Below, piece after piece: positions 8,238-17,987 of a stretch of 64,000 nucleotides of DNA. The notes beneath the pieces were generated by a model. The model searched no databases. It saw only the letters and a list, made by a program, of their open reading frames with translations, and was not told the DNA's origin. The stretch comes from Chryseobacterium sp. 3008163 (GTDB lineage Bacteria > Bacteroidota > Bacteroidia > Flavobacteriales > Weeksellaceae). The translations under genes were made by a program, and so were the position numbers. The first letter of the stretch is position 1. Each line of letters opens with the position of its first letter. The stretch lies in NCBI RefSeq assembly GCF_003669035.1, contig NZ_CP033070.1:3968001-4032000 (forward strand), written 5' to 3'.

Positions 8238-8951
8238 TTAGACTTTGTGTTTAGCTTCCAATTTGTTAATCAATGCTGATTTGATTACGGTAAAAGTATA
8301 ATCCTTAGCTTCAGCAAACGAAATTTCATATCTCCTATCAATATTTCTTAAATCTTCCGGAAATTTTGCGAGAAGACTGTCGTAAAAAGAATCCAGAAAT
8401 TCTTGTGAAGGCATTTCGTATTTTATCTTCAGTTGAAAACGTCTGATAATAGCTGTATCAATGATTTCAGCGTGATTGGTGGCGCAAAGTAATAATGCAT
8501 TTTCGGGATAATAATCAATCAACTGAATCAAAGTGTTGACTAATCTTCTCATTTCACCAACATCTTTATCGTCACTGCCACGAGCTTTCCCGATTTGATC
8601 GAGTTCATCAAGGAAAAGAACGGATCGTTCTCTTGCTGCTTTATCGAAAATCATTTTGATGTTTTGTGAAGTTTCACCAATTCTTGATGAAACGATATTG
8701 CTGAGGTTGAGGATGATGATATTTTTGCCCAAAGCATTTGCAATCGCCTTTGCAGTCATGGTTTTTCCGCAGCCTGAACTGCCTTCGAGAAGAATTTTAT
8801 TGTTAACGGGAAGTCCGTATTCCTGCAATTCTTTAGCGTAGGTTTGTTCTTTGATGAGCTGTACAAACTGCTCTTTATTTTTAGGTTCAAGGAAAACATC
8901 ATTGAGCGTTACTTCTTCTTTGTCTTGAATAATAAGATTGTACAGATTCAT
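8238..8951 (-). CDS. AAA family ATPase (single AAA domain)
   Basis: A 237-residue stand-alone AAA+ module. Walker A is GSSGCGKT (residues 57-64), Walker B is VLFLDELDQ with Asp115/Glu116, the sensor 1 Asn is in LLLCATNH (about 159), and an arginine pair IIRRF (170-171) is a candidate Arg finger. The N-terminal 45 residues resemble the linker before the AAA domain of FtsH/Cdc48-like proteins, but no protease, substrate-binding or second ATPase domain is present. The substrate is unknown; a small chaperone or remodeller is possible. It is followed within 1 nt by yggS. Confidence 0.88.
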   Translation of the reverse strand: MNLYNLIIQDKEEVTLNDVFLEPKNKEQFVQLIKEQTYAKELQEYGLPVNNKILLEGSSGCGKTMTAKAIANALGKNIIILNLSNIVSSRIGETSQNIKMIFDKAARERSVLFLDELDQIGKARGSDDKDVGEMRRLVNTLIQLIDYYPENALLLCATNHAEIIDTAIIRRFQLKIKYEMPSQEFLDSFYDSLLAKFPEDLRNIDRRYEISFAEAKDYTFTVIKSALINKLEAKHKV

Positions 8952-9127
8952 ATTTTGCTTTGTTTAAACTTTTGTTGTGACAAAGATAATTCTTTAGAAT
9001 ATTTTGGTTGATAGGTGTTTTTTTTAAATATTGTCACTTCGAGTAGATTTTGAAAAAATCGTATCGAGAATTTTTCGATTTTATGATTGTAATTCTTTCA
9101 CTGGTTCTTAATACATTTTTCATTATT

Positions 9128-9628
9128 TTATAATGAAAAACACTCAAACTGACGGAGTTTTCCAAGAAAATCATCATCCGAAAAATTAAAGAAAAAATCC
9201 TTTTGCCAATCCTGAGTTTTAGTGGCTTGTTTGTTTTCGGGAGAGTCCCAAGTTGGATAAACTCTGAAACCTCGCTTTCCATCTTTAGAAAGGGTAGTGA
9301 GAATGTTTTTTTGAATAAGAATTTCCTTTGAGAAGAAGAAGAATCCGGATTGGTCATCATTATCACAGAAGATAATGTAAAAATCAAAAGGATCTTCAGA
9401 AGTGAATGGTTCGGTTTGTTTGCTTTCAGGATTTCTTTTCCATAAAGTCACAAATTGTCCGATTTTCTTAGGAGTGATTTTAGCCTTTCTGAATTTAATG
9501 CTGAATTGATTTAATTGGAAACTGTGACCAAAATATTCTTCACATTCAGAATCTGGCTGGAGATGAGAAATGATTAAGTTGAGCTTAGAAAAAACTGAAT
9601 TTTGAAGTTGCTCGAGTTCTGTAATCAT
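9128..9628 (-). CDS. MepB family protein
   Basis: A 166-residue protein matching the MepB family throughout: FGHSFQLNQFSIKFRKAKITPKK, then GQFVTLWKR, then FYIIFC and the C-terminal GKRGFRVYPTWD. MepB takes its name from the staphylococcal mepRAB multidrug locus, where its own function is not established. No efflux pump or MepR-type regulator is adjacent here, so a role in resistance should not be assumed. It is cytosolic with no signal peptide. Two compact hairpins lie just upstream of its start. Confidence 0.85.
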   Translation of the reverse strand: MITELEQLQNSVFSKLNLIISHLQPDSECEEYFGHSFQLNQFSIKFRKAKITPKKIGQFVTLWKRNPESKQTEPFTSEDPFDFYIIFCDNDDQSGFFFFSKEILIQKNILTTLSKDGKRGFRVYPTWDSPENKQATKTQDWQKDFFFNFSDDDFLGKLRQFECFSL

Positions 9629-9646
9629 TTTGTTATGTTTTTTTGC

Positions 9647-9694
9647 GCTGCTTTACTCCGGTTGAGTAAAACAGCGGGCAGTCATTGAGACTGC
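9647..9694. promoter_or_regulatory. Two adjacent hairpins upstream of the MepB gene
   Basis: A 12-bp stem with one mismatch (GCTGCTTTACTC at 9647-9658 with its complement at 9664-9675) is followed by a perfect 6-bp stem (GCAGTC at 9678-9683, GACTGC at 9689-9694). They lie 18-66 nt before the MepB start, in its leader or promoter. They could be operators or leader RNA structures. Confidence 0.35.
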
Positions 9695-9754
9695 AAACAT
9701 AAATAATACTAACTAATAAATTTGCTTTATAAGCTACTATTTTTTAGTTAATAA

Positions 9755-9835
9755 TTATTGATTTTCTTTCTTTACAGTTGCGATGTAAGATGAAACTAAT
9801 ACTGCACATGTAGTTAATCCGATAATTGCGATCAT
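9755..9835 (-). CDS. Possible 26-residue small membrane peptide
   Basis: An ATG-initiated 26-codon frame encodes a hydrophobic segment (MIAIIGLTTCAVLVSSYIA) with a charged C-terminal tail (TVKKENQ), the layout of a small single-pass membrane protein. It lies alone in the 535-nt gap between MepB and the outer-membrane protein gene; the remainder of that gap (9836-10163) is AT-rich with nothing recognisable. Coding status is uncertain without homologues. Confidence 0.3.
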   Translation of the reverse strand: MIAIIGLTTCAVLVSSYIATVKKENQ

Positions 9836-10163
9836 AATTTTTGAATTTTTATTTATTTAAATATTTATTGCGAATTCTATAATGCAATATTACAGCTTTC
9901 AAATTGAATGTCAAATAAAAATATTATGATGTATATCAGTGTTTTATGTATGTTTAAATGCGTTTTTGGATGATTTTGCTATTGTTGTTTTGGATGGTTC
10001 TAGTGTGATATATTATGTATTTTAATTGTTTAATTCGTAAAAAAATGTGAATATGTTAATGTTTATGTATTTGTTGTTTTCAGGTTGACAATATCAAGGA
10101 AATGAAATGTAAAGCATATTAAATGTTTGAAACATTAAAAGCACCAATTTTTTAACATCAATT

Positions 10164-11146
10164 TTACAGCTTAACTCTTGGTTTTCCAAATGGGTTATAA
10201 GAAATTCCCACATTGAAATAGAAAGACGGTTTTGCATTGACGTCAAAAATAAAATCTCTCGGAGATTCATTCTTTTCAAAAATTCTTGATGATGGCGTGG
10301 CTCGGATTCCTGTTTTTAAAGTTCCGATAAAGTTTCCTCCTAAATTGTGTTCATAGATCGCTCCGGAATTGATTTCCAATTGCCTGAATTCGTAAGTTTT
10401 GCCTGATGGATAAAGGTAAAACGAAGTATTATCCATCTCAGTACCAAATGAAATTCTTCCGTTTGAAAAAATATCTTTTCTCACCAAAACTTTCTTTGGT
10501 AATATGATATCTGCAACCCAGCCGTTGTCAAATTTATGTTCATACGTGAAAATCGGAAGTGCAGGAATTGGTGTGCTTGGATCAACAAAAATTGCAACTC
10601 CCAAAGTCATTTTAGTTTTTGCATTGGCTTTTAAAACCAAACTTCCGGTCACCATTCCTCTGATTCTTTCAAAATGCTGATCGCTTCCGTCAATCGATGC
10701 AGTGGCAGAAAAAATGGCGATTTTATTAAATAATTTGGTGAAATGCGTCACATTTACGGCTTCAGAATGATAATGGAAATTTCCTTTGCTGACATTTTCC
10801 TCAGAAAACAAATTGATATTATTTTCTGCATTGATTGACGTAAATCGATAATTTAATGATGCACTCAACAGCCATTTTCTGTTTTTAATCAAATAAACAT
10901 TGGCATTTGCTTTTACCTGATGAAAACTTTTGATTTTGTTTTCTGGCAAGTCATTTCCATAGAGCTCAGGAGAAAATTTGTAAGGAGTAACCTGTGTGAA
11001 TTCAATATTTAAATCTCTCGCTTGCGGAAATTTATCGGTTACAAAAGCAATTACTTTATTCGGAATACTATCTTTTTTCTGAGCCGAAACCATCGTTGCA
11101 ACAGGAATAAGAGCGAAAGTGATTAGATTTTTTTTAATGTTGTCAT
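10164..11146 (-). CDS. Outer-membrane beta-barrel protein (DUF6268-like), broken signal peptide
   Basis: The longest open frame (10164-11093, 309 residues) begins inside a signal peptide at MVSAQ. Reading upstream without a break gives a convincing signal core (NLITFALIPVATMVSAQ), but no start codon is in frame. An ATG at 11146 opens MTTLKK and runs out of frame through eight A (plus-strand T 11128-11135); one extra A would join the two into a complete signal peptide. The mature protein alternates polar and hydrophobic residues as a beta-barrel and ends in a Phe- and aromatic-rich strand, resembling DUF6268 outer-membrane proteins. Its role is unknown. It follows the 142-residue gene at 11153 closely and is probably co-transcribed. 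Confidence 0.7.
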
Positions 11147-11152
11147 AGAAAT

Positions 11153-11581
11153 TTACTTGATTGCGTTGATGGTAGATTGGAAAAAATTGAACATAAATAT
11201 TCTGTCGTAAAATGTTTCTATCGCATTAAGTTGAATGAAATTGATATACTTTTCAACTTGTGAAACGCTTTCTTCTTCTACAAAAACAAACCATAATTCC
11301 TTAATCTGATGATGATTTTTAAAAAGCTCAGATTCATAAATGTCTAAAGCATGAGAATGCTTCATGTCATAAAATAAAATCCCTTTTTTCACTCTGTTTT
11401 CCTCGATGATATTGATCGGGTGGTGGATATAATCAATCACTTTCAGGCTTTGATTATAAGATTCTATAAAATGATGCAGGTCGATCAGCTGGATGACTTT
11501 TTCTTCCTGCTGAGAATCGGTCATAAAATAACACTCTTGTGTTATTTGCTCTGTGAGTTTCTGAAAAACGTTTAATTCCAT
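11153..11581 (-). CDS. Hypothetical protein (142 aa)
   Basis: Not recognised. The protein is soluble, mixed alpha/beta, rich in Glu, Ile and Phe, with no signal peptide or membrane helix. A central stretch (KGILFYDMKHSHALDIYE, then KELWFVFVEEE) looks like two beta-strands of a small alpha/beta fold. It lies directly upstream of the outer-membrane protein gene (6-nt gap to that gene's restored start) and divergent from the histidine kinase at 11817, so it may be part of that sensor system's target set. This is context only. Confidence 0.55.
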   Translation of the reverse strand: MELNVFQKLTEQITQECYFMTDSQQEEKVIQLIDLHHFIESYNQSLKVIDYIHHPINIIEENRVKKGILFYDMKHSHALDIYESELFKNHHQIKELWFVFVEEESVSQVEKYINFIQLNAIETFYDRIFMFNFFQSTINAIK

Positions 11582-11816
11582 GTCTTTAATAAATTTTACA
11601 GGACAAAGGAATAGAGAAAGCGCTTTGGTAATCGGTTTTTTATACCAACCGCCTTACAAATTCTACCAAATACCACATATTAAAATTTAGTATAATAAAG
11701 TGAAGGGTTCGTATAATAATAAGCGGTTTAAAGCCGTTATTAGTTATTTTTGCTATTCAGTGAAAATGTAATCTTGAAAACATGAAATTGTACTCTAAAG
11801 ATTTAAAAATAATTTT

Positions 11817-12847
11817 GTGATTGATTTTTTAGTGGAAGATCGGTTCAGATTTTTGCGGCATCTGTCTTTTATTATTTTCTTTTTTATTTTACTCTACTTT
11901 GCTCAGTTTTGGCAGTTTTATGTAGATTCGGTTCATTATTATATATTGGGAACAGTTTACATTTCATTGTTGACGATGGCGTATATTAATATGTATGTGC
12001 TGGTTCCAAGGTTTTTCTTCCGTACTTATTACATTCTGTATTTTGTGTTATTAATCTTAATGGGGGTTGTGGGACTGAACATTATTTCATATGTGATGAG
12101 TTTTTTTGTTGATTTTAAAGTTGATGAATACGATGATAAGAGAGGTGGTTTGTATGAAGGTGTTTTGATGTGTATTTCCATTATTTTGGTGACCACAACA
12201 GTGAAATTGCTCCAAAAATGGATTAGAGATAGTGTAAGAATTGCTGAACTGAACAGCCTCACCTTGAATATGGAGCTCAATGAGCTTCGTAATCAGATTA
12301 ATCCGCATTTTTTGTTTAATATGCTGAATAATGTGAAGGCTTTGATAAGAACCGACCCGGAAAAAGCAACTACCGTTATTATGAAATTGTCTGAGTTTCT
12401 TCGATATCAACTCTATGAAAACAATGAAGAAAAAACAATGCTGACTTCAGAAATCGATTTTTTGTCTAATTTCCTGAATCTTGAAAAAATAAGGCGAGAA
12501 AATTTTGAGGTTACTATTGAAAGCCCTCATGATAAAAGAATTTTAAATTCTACATTTATTCCGCCCAACTTGTTTACCACATTTGTAGAAAACGCTGTGA
12601 AACACAGTGTTGACATCAGCGGAAAAGAATCGTATGTGAAAGTGAGTATCGAAATTAAAGATAAAAATCTTCATTTTCAATGTCGAAATTCTCAAAATTC
12701 AGACTTCCCGATTCCTGAATCCAATTATAGCGGACTAGGATTGGCAAACATCAAAGAAGATTGGAGCTGCTTTATCAAAACACTTTTACGCTGGAAATTA
12801 ACTCCACAAAAAATGAATATATTGTAAATCTAACCATTCCTGTATGA
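11817..12847 (+). CDS. LytS/YehU-type sensor histidine kinase, C-terminus frameshifted
   Basis: Membrane sensor kinase of the His_kinase family paired with LytTR regulators. Four hydrophobic helices lie in residues 15-130. NPHFLFN with the phospho-accepting His (about residue 164) and the N-box PPNLFTTFVENAVKH follow, then SGLGLANIK. After that the frame runs into a non-homologous tail ending at 12827. Adding one A to the run at 12753-12755 restores the canonical RRLELLYQN and ends VNLTIPV at a TGA (12845-12847) that overlaps the regulator's ATG in an ATGA junction, strong evidence that the gene was intact. The start is also doubtful: GTG at 11817 is used here, but an ATG at 11782 would fit with one more A in the run at 11805-11809. 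Confidence 0.82.
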
Positions 12848-13569
12848 ATTGTATTATTGTAGATGATGAACCTTTGGCAAGAGCAGAAATGCAGTCACTG
12901 ATTTTAGAAGTTTCAAAAATTAATATTTTGGGATCATTTTCCAATGCCCCTGCAGCTTTAGAATTTTTAAAAACGAATGTTGTTGATCTTATTTTTCTGG
13001 ACATAGAAATGCCTTTGGTGACCGGTTTAGAATTTGCCAAAATGCTTCCCAAGGATTGCTTGATTGTTTTCACAACCGCTTATTCTCAGTATGCTTTAAA
13101 AAGTTATGAGCTTGATGCGATCGATTATTTATTAAAGCCAATTGAAAAGCCCCGTCTCGAAAAAGCAATCAAAAAAGCTGTACTTTATCACCAATTACTT
13201 TCACAAGAGACTACAAAAAATACGGTTGAATCGAACACCAAAGAATTTCTGTTCATCAAAGCAGACAGAAGGTTTTATAAATTAAATTTTGATGAGATTA
13301 AATTTATTGAAGGTTTAAAAGATTATGTTGTCATTCATACCAAAGCTCAAAAGTTAATTACGGCTATGAATCTTAAAACCATTCATCAGAAACTTCCATC
13401 AGAAATTTTTTGCAGAGTGAGCAAATCTTTTGTGGTTAATTTAAATTGTATTGATTCTTTTGATAATCATAGTATTTATATCGATGAATCTGAAATTCCT
13501 TTGGGCGAAGTGTACAGATCTGCATTTTTTACTGCATATTCCGGTGGTTCGTTGAATTTAGATGTTTAA
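12844..13569 (+). CDS. LytTR family response regulator
   Basis: A 241-residue two-domain regulator. The CheY-like receiver (residues 1-115) has the acidic pair Asp7/Asp8, the phospho-accepting Asp53 in FLDIEMP, and Lys near 100 (LLKPIEK). The LytTR DNA-binding domain (about 135-235) begins LFIKADRRFYKL and contains FIEGLKDYVVIH and FCRVSKSFVVNL. It is partner to the kinase upstream, whose restored stop overlaps this ATG. LytTR regulators usually bind direct repeats near target promoters. The stimulus is unknown. Confidence 0.92.
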   Translation: MNCIIVDDEPLARAEMQSLILEVSKINILGSFSNAPAALEFLKTNVVDLIFLDIEMPLVTGLEFAKMLPKDCLIVFTTAYSQYALKSYELDAIDYLLKPIEKPRLEKAIKKAVLYHQLLSQETTKNTVESNTKEFLFIKADRRFYKLNFDEIKFIEGLKDYVVIHTKAQKLITAMNLKTIHQKLPSEIFCRVSKSFVVNLNCIDSFDNHSIYIDESEIPLGEVYRSAFFTAYSGGSLNLDV

Positions 13570-13575
13570 AATATC

Positions 13576-14202
13576 TTACTTTTTCTTTCCCAGAAATCGG
13601 ATTACTGAAGCTGTACCATTATGAAAAACACCTTCACTAAGCTCAATTTCTGTTTCTACTAATTCAATAATATCATAATCTGGAAAATCAGATTTTATTT
13701 CATCGATTGAGAATAGAGATTCTATATCTTTTGGACCTCCAACTTTTTCGTTTTTTAAAACAAATTCAAGATGCTTTTTGCTGAAAGCTTCAAAAATAAT
13801 AAAGCCATCTTTACGCAGATACTGTTCAAGCATTGTATGAAGAGAAGATTTTATATCAGCAGGAAAATGAGCGTAGATCAATGCGATAACGTCAAACTGT
13901 TCTTTCTTAAAGTTCAAACTTTGCAATTCACCAACCTGATAATCTATTTTTACATTGTTGTTTTCGGCAAGCAATAGAGCTTTGTTTTTTCCTTCAGTAC
14001 TAATGTCAAATGCAGAAACATTCCATCCGAGCTGTGCTGCAAAAACGGCATTTCGACCTTCACCTTCAGCCGGAAATAGGATAGAACCTGTTTCTAATTT
14101 TTGGAGTTGATCTTTTAAATAGTTGTTGGGTTGTGTGCCGTAGGCAAATTCATCGTTGCTGTATCTTTCATCCCATCGGTCAAGCCATTTGTTATTGGTC
14201 AT
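13576..14202 (-). CDS. Class I SAM-dependent methyltransferase
   Basis: A 208-residue Rossmann-fold methyltransferase. It opens with [21 protein letters not shown], a pattern shared with TehB/thiopurine-type methyltransferases. Motif I is modified to [16 protein letters not shown] (about residues 41-56), followed by the acidic ribose-binding residue in VSAFDIS. Methyl acceptor unknown; tellurite, thiol or other small-molecule detoxification is typical of relatives. Convergent with the LytTR regulator (6-nt gap) and not part of a clear operon. Confidence 0.83.
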   Translation of the reverse strand: MTNNKWLDRWDERYSNDEFAYGTQPNNYLKDQLQKLETGSILFPAEGEGRNAVFAAQLGWNVSAFDISTEGKNKALLLAENNNVKIDYQVGELQSLNFKKEQFDVIALIYAHFPADIKSSLHTMLEQYLRKDGFIIFEAFSKKHLEFVLKNEKVGGPKDIESLFSIDEIKSDFPDYDIIELVETEIELSEGVFHNGTASVIRFLGKKK

Positions 14203-14261
14203 TTCATTGTAATTTAGCTTTGATAAAATTAGGATTTTTTTATATTCTTAAAAACATGATT

Positions 14262-14993
14262 TTAATACAGTTTCTGATCATTTTCACAGAAAAAACTGGT
14301 TCGTTTGCTTTTTCCGGTATCTTTTTTAATGACTTCTGCACCACAAATAGGGCAATTTTTCTGATGATAAATTTGAAAATGTTTGCTGAGAACATTCGCT
14401 TTTTTCCATTTCTTAAAATCGAAACCGTAATTCCTTGCTTCTGCGATAATTTCTTTTAATTTTTTTGGAGGTAAATTTCCAATAAGACTTTCGGGATGAA
14501 TTCCGACTCTGAATAATGCTTCATTTTTAATAATGTTCCCAACGCCGGAGAAAATATCCTGATTCATCAACGCATCACAAATCATCATTTTAGGAGCTGC
14601 TTTTAAAGTTTGCTCAGTTTTTTCGGGATTCCATTTGTTGCTCATGATATCGGCCTCCCAATCAATTTTTAATAGAAAACTTTCGTCAACGACTTTTACC
14701 ACGCAGGTATAAAAATACATTCCGCCATCTTTAAAAGTCAATCCTAATCGAAGCGTGTCAATGTCTTTTCTTTTATATAAACTATATGAACCGAACATCA
14801 TAAGATGAACTTTAAAAATAATGGTATCAAAAATTAGAAACGTTTGTTTCCCAAAAGTTTTGATTTCTTTTAGAATTTCTCCTTTGATTTCTGATGTTTT
14901 TGGAACTTCACTTCCGCTAACTTCAGTAACCTTTTCACCTACAAACTTTTGCAGATCTTCTTTCATGAGAACAATGGTTGGGCCTTCAGGCAT
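14262..14993 (-). CDS. Fpg/Nei family DNA glycosylase-like protein
   Basis: Base-excision repair protein of the formamidopyrimidine/endonuclease VIII family, 243 residues. It starts MPEGP, giving the catalytic N-terminal Pro and Glu. A helix-two-turn-helix region contains MNQDIFSGVGNIIKNEALF (about residues 140-160). A C-terminal zinc finger follows, CPICG ... FFCENDQKLY. The fourth zinc ligand, normally Cys, is Asp here (CEND), so the finger is atypical or degenerate. MPEGPTIVLMKEDL fits the Nei/Fpg-like branch annotated in Flavobacteriia; lesion preference cannot be assigned. Confidence 0.85.
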   Translation of the reverse strand: MPEGPTIVLMKEDLQKFVGEKVTEVSGSEVPKTSEIKGEILKEIKTFGKQTFLIFDTIIFKVHLMMFGSYSLYKRKDIDTLRLGLTFKDGGMYFYTCVVKVVDESFLLKIDWEADIMSNKWNPEKTEQTLKAAPKMMICDALMNQDIFSGVGNIIKNEALFRVGIHPESLIGNLPPKKLKEIIAEARNYGFDFKKWKKANVLSKHFQIYHQKNCPICGAEVIKKDTGKSKRTSFFCENDQKLY

Positions 14994-15061
14994 AGCTTGT
15001 TTTTTTAAGAAAAACTCAAATATTGTTCCTTTAAAAGTAAAAATTGAATTAATTTTGGAAA

Positions 15062-16420
15062 ATGATGAATTTGAATCAGATTTTTACGAATCAGCGCACA
15101 GGAAATAATCCACATACCAAAGCTTCACGAACAGATTTTCAAAGAGATTTCGACAGAATTATCTTTTCTTCGGCGTTCAGAAGACTGCAGAATAAAACCC
15201 AGGTTTTTCCGCTTCCGGGAAGTGTTTTTGTGCACAACCGTCTGACGCATTCTTTAGAAGTTTCCTCTGTGGGAAGAAGTTTGGGAAGTGTTATCGGAGA
15301 ATTTATTCACGATAATTATCAAAGTGATCTAACGGAAGATTCTAAAAGTTTTTATCTTCATAATTTAGGAAATGTAATCGCGGCAGCCTGTCTTTGTCAT
15401 GATGTTGGAAATCCTGCGTTCGGGCATTCGGGAGAAGATGCCATTGCTAGTTATTTTGACCGAAATGAAAATGATCTTAAACCTAAATTCAATGAAAAAG
15501 AATGGGCTGATCTGGTTAATTTTGAAGGAAATGCCAATGCAATAAGAGTTTTAGCTCAACAACAGCAAGGAAAAGATGCGGGAGGAACACAATTAACGTT
15601 TGCCACTTTGGCGAGTATTGCAAAATATCCGTGTGAAGCGATCGCGAGAGATAAGAAAATTATTCACAGAAAGAAATTCGGTTTTTTTCAAAATGAAAAG
15701 GATATTTTTCTTGAAATTGCAAAAGGAACAAATCTAATCTCAGAAAGCGAAGAACCTCATATTTTCAAGCGACACCCGTTTGTTTGGCTGGTGGAAGCTG
15801 CGGATGATATCTGCTACAATATTATCGATATGGAAGATGCTCACCGATTAGGCATTGTTTCCACAGCAGATTGTACAAACCTGTTTTTTGAGCTGGTAAA
15901 ATCCGAAACGGATGATGTAGACAGAGTGAAAAGAAAGCTTGATTCTATTGGAAATGACAACGAAAAAATTTCATATTTACGAGCTAAAGTTATTAATGCT
16001 TTAATTAATAAATCGATTTCAATGTACAAACAGAACTTTGATAAAATTCTTGAAGGAAATCTTGACAAAGCTCTGCTCGATATGTATAAAGGTGAAAATA
16101 AAGCATTACAGGATATTGCAAGCTTTTCTGTTGAGAAAATTTACAACCATAAAGCAGTAGTTGAAATTGAAAATGCCGGCTATAATGTAATGTATGAATT
16201 GCTGGATCATTTTATTCCGTCGATTTTAAAATCAGAAGAAAAAATTAAATCTTACGATATAAAAGCGTTAAAATTGATCCCAAAACAATTCATCTACGAA
16301 AACGGAACTGATTACCAAAAAGTTCTCGGAGTGATCGATTTTGTTTCGGGAATGACAGACAATTACGCAACCGATCTTTACAGAAAAATCAAAGGAATTG
16401 ACATTGGAATGACCATGTAA
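15062..16420 (+). CDS. dgt: dGTP triphosphohydrolase
   Basis: Deoxynucleoside triphosphate triphosphohydrolase that converts dGTP (or other dNTPs) to deoxynucleoside and tripolyphosphate, part of dNTP pool control. HD-superfamily metal site: His in NRLTHSLEVSSVGR (near residue 62), HD in CHDVGNPAFGHSGE (His113/Asp114) and a later EAADDICYNIID motif with Asp. The N-terminal RTDFQRDFDRIIFSSAFRRLQNKTQVF is diagnostic for Dgt. Length 452 fits. The second Met (15065) is an equally possible start. Divergent from the glycosylase gene; single gene. Confidence 0.94.
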   Translation: MMNLNQIFTNQRTGNNPHTKASRTDFQRDFDRIIFSSAFRRLQNKTQVFPLPGSVFVHNRLTHSLEVSSVGRSLGSVIGEFIHDNYQSDLTEDSKSFYLHNLGNVIAAACLCHDVGNPAFGHSGEDAIASYFDRNENDLKPKFNEKEWADLVNFEGNANAIRVLAQQQQGKDAGGTQLTFATLASIAKYPCEAIARDKKIIHRKKFGFFQNEKDIFLEIAKGTNLISESEEPHIFKRHPFVWLVEAADDICYNIIDMEDAHRLGIVSTADCTNLFFELVKSETDDVDRVKRKLDSIGNDNEKISYLRAKVINALINKSISMYKQNFDKILEGNLDKALLDMYKGENKALQDIASFSVEKIYNHKAVVEIENAGYNVMYELLDHFIPSILKSEEKIKSYDIKALKLIPKQFIYENGTDYQKVLGVIDFVSGMTDNYATDLYRKIKGIDIGMTM

Positions 16421-16426
16421 TCAATT

Positions 16427-17503
16427 CTATTTATTCAATATTTCAGAAGCATCTTCAATTAATGATTTCATTAATGTTGATGCTTTTTTATGTTTTAAAA
16501 TGGGGGCGATTTGTCCTGACCAGAAGAAAACCAATTCGTGCTTCTTTTGTTCCAACGCTGCTTTTCTCATGGATGAAATGAAGGTTGTCTGCAAAGGAAA
16601 TGGCAAGGTTTGACCTGTTGCGGTTAAGAGTTTTCTTGTGATTTCTGTTGTAATTCCGCGTCCTAATCTTCCTGTGTAGGCTCTGGAAAGGGTAGTGGAT
16701 TTTGCTGCGTCTGAAAACAAAAATTCTTTATGAATAGGCAATGCTCCGGATTCTTCGGTTGCTAAAAATGCAGTCCCGATTTGTGCGGCTTCTGCTCCTA
16801 AAGTCATTGCTGCAGCGATTCCTCGACCGTTGGCAATTCCTCCGGCTGCTACAATTGGAGTTTTCACTTTATCTTTAACCAATTGAATTAAAGCAAAAGT
16901 TCCTGTCGTTGAAAGCTCGGCTTTATCTAAAAACGAAGGTCTGTGACCGCCACTTTCAAACCCTGATGCGACAATCACGTCTACACCGATGTTTTCCAAA
17001 GCAATGGCTTCATCTAAGGTTGTTGCGTTTCCGACAACGATGGTTCCTTGGTTTTTCAGTCTTTCAATGATATCCTGATCTAAAAGTCCGAACATGAAGC
17101 TGAAAACTTTAGGTTTAATATCAAAAACAACCTGCAGCTGATTCTGAAATCTCGACTCAAAGGAGGGTGGGAGCGCAGGAACTTCAACATTTAAGTTGTC
17201 ATAATAAGGTTTGAAGATTTCAACCGTCTTTTTATATTGATTCTCAGTGTATTCCTGATCGATAATATCATGATCGTTTACCCAAAGATTGAGATTGTAA
17301 GGTTTGTCTGTCTTTAATTTTATCTGTTTATCAATTTCATAAATTTCATCAGGAGACGATGTATAAGCTCCGAAACCGCCCAATCCGCCGAGATTGCTGA
17401 CTGTAGAAGTCAATTCAACTGTCGATAATCCGCCACCAAAAGGTCCCTGAAAAATTGGATATTCTATGCCTAATAAATCTGTTATTCTGTTTTTATTCCA
17501 CAT
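16427..17503 (-). CDS. Nitronate monooxygenase family flavoprotein
   Basis: FMN-dependent TIM-barrel enzyme of the nitronate monooxygenase/2-nitropropane dioxygenase family, 358 residues, oxidising nitronates with O2. Visible features are the N-terminal GIEYPIFQGPFGGG, the FMN phosphate region IVAAGGIANGRGIAAAMTLGAEAAQIGTAFL (given here in parts: AAGGIANG then GAEAAQIGT) and VIVASGFESGGHR with the family His. It is the last gene of a minus-strand operon, 31 nt after the NTF2-like gene. With YceI, a tautomerase and an SDR upstream, the operon looks like small-molecule detoxification under a Crp/Fnr regulator. Confidence 0.88.
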   Translation of the reverse strand: MWNKNRITDLLGIEYPIFQGPFGGGLSTVELTSTVSNLGGLGGFGAYTSSPDEIYEIDKQIKLKTDKPYNLNLWVNDHDIIDQEYTENQYKKTVEIFKPYYDNLNVEVPALPPSFESRFQNQLQVVFDIKPKVFSFMFGLLDQDIIERLKNQGTIVVGNATTLDEAIALENIGVDVIVASGFESGGHRPSFLDKAELSTTGTFALIQLVKDKVKTPIVAAGGIANGRGIAAAMTLGAEAAQIGTAFLATEESGALPIHKEFLFSDAAKSTTLSRAYTGRLGRGITTEITRKLLTATGQTLPFPLQTTFISSMRKAALEQKKHELVFFWSGQIAPILKHKKASTLMKSLIEDASEILNK

Positions 17504-17534
17504 GATTTTGATGATTTTGGTTTAAAATTTAAAA

Positions 17535-17985
17535 TTAAAGTTCTACATCAGTTAATGTTTTATTGACGATGAGCCATTTACCATTAATTTTATTGAAAGT
17601 TATAAAATTATAGTAATTAAAATCATACATTTTTACATTTAATTTTGCTGTAGCAATCGTGTTTATCACGTCGATAGAGATGATTGTAGGGGTGAAATCT
17701 TTCCCCGATTTTTGAGGACTTATTCTGCTTCCGACACCTTCAATATATTGTGTGGCGGTTTTGTAGTAAGGAACTCCTTTTATATCTCCGAAAAGTAGGG
17801 CATCTTTATGAAAAACCTGTTTCAAAAGTTCGGTATTACCTTCATAAATTCCTTTAAAATAATATTGCTCGATGGCATTTCTTATTTCTGTTTCTTGTAC
17901 TGTGTCTTTTTCATGACTTTGATTTTTGAGCAAAGCTGTTTACCGGAAAGATAAACAGCCATGCAAATAATAGTATAACTTTCAT
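17535..17985 (-). CDS. Nuclear transport factor 2-like secreted protein, frameshifted near the signal peptide
   Basis: The open frame beginning at a TTG at 17933 gives an NTF2-like/lumazine-binding-type domain (AIEQYYFKGIYEGN, then FHKDALLFGDIKG, then FNKINGKWLIVNKTL). Two nucleotides after the SDR stop an ATG at 17985 opens a clean signal peptide (MKVILLFAWLFIFPVNSFAQ) in another frame. The two join if one A is added in the run corresponding to plus-strand T 17923-17927. The gene was therefore probably an exported protein of about 149 residues. Role unknown; position in the YceI operon suggests a binding or lyase role in the same pathway. Confidence 0.72.
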
Positions 17986-17987
17986 TT

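Noticed and set aside
9029..9090. CACTTCGAG/CGTATCGAGAA-type sequence after the AAA+ gene
   Set aside because: It resembles a common intergenic repeat fragment of this group, but too little is present in this window to define it.
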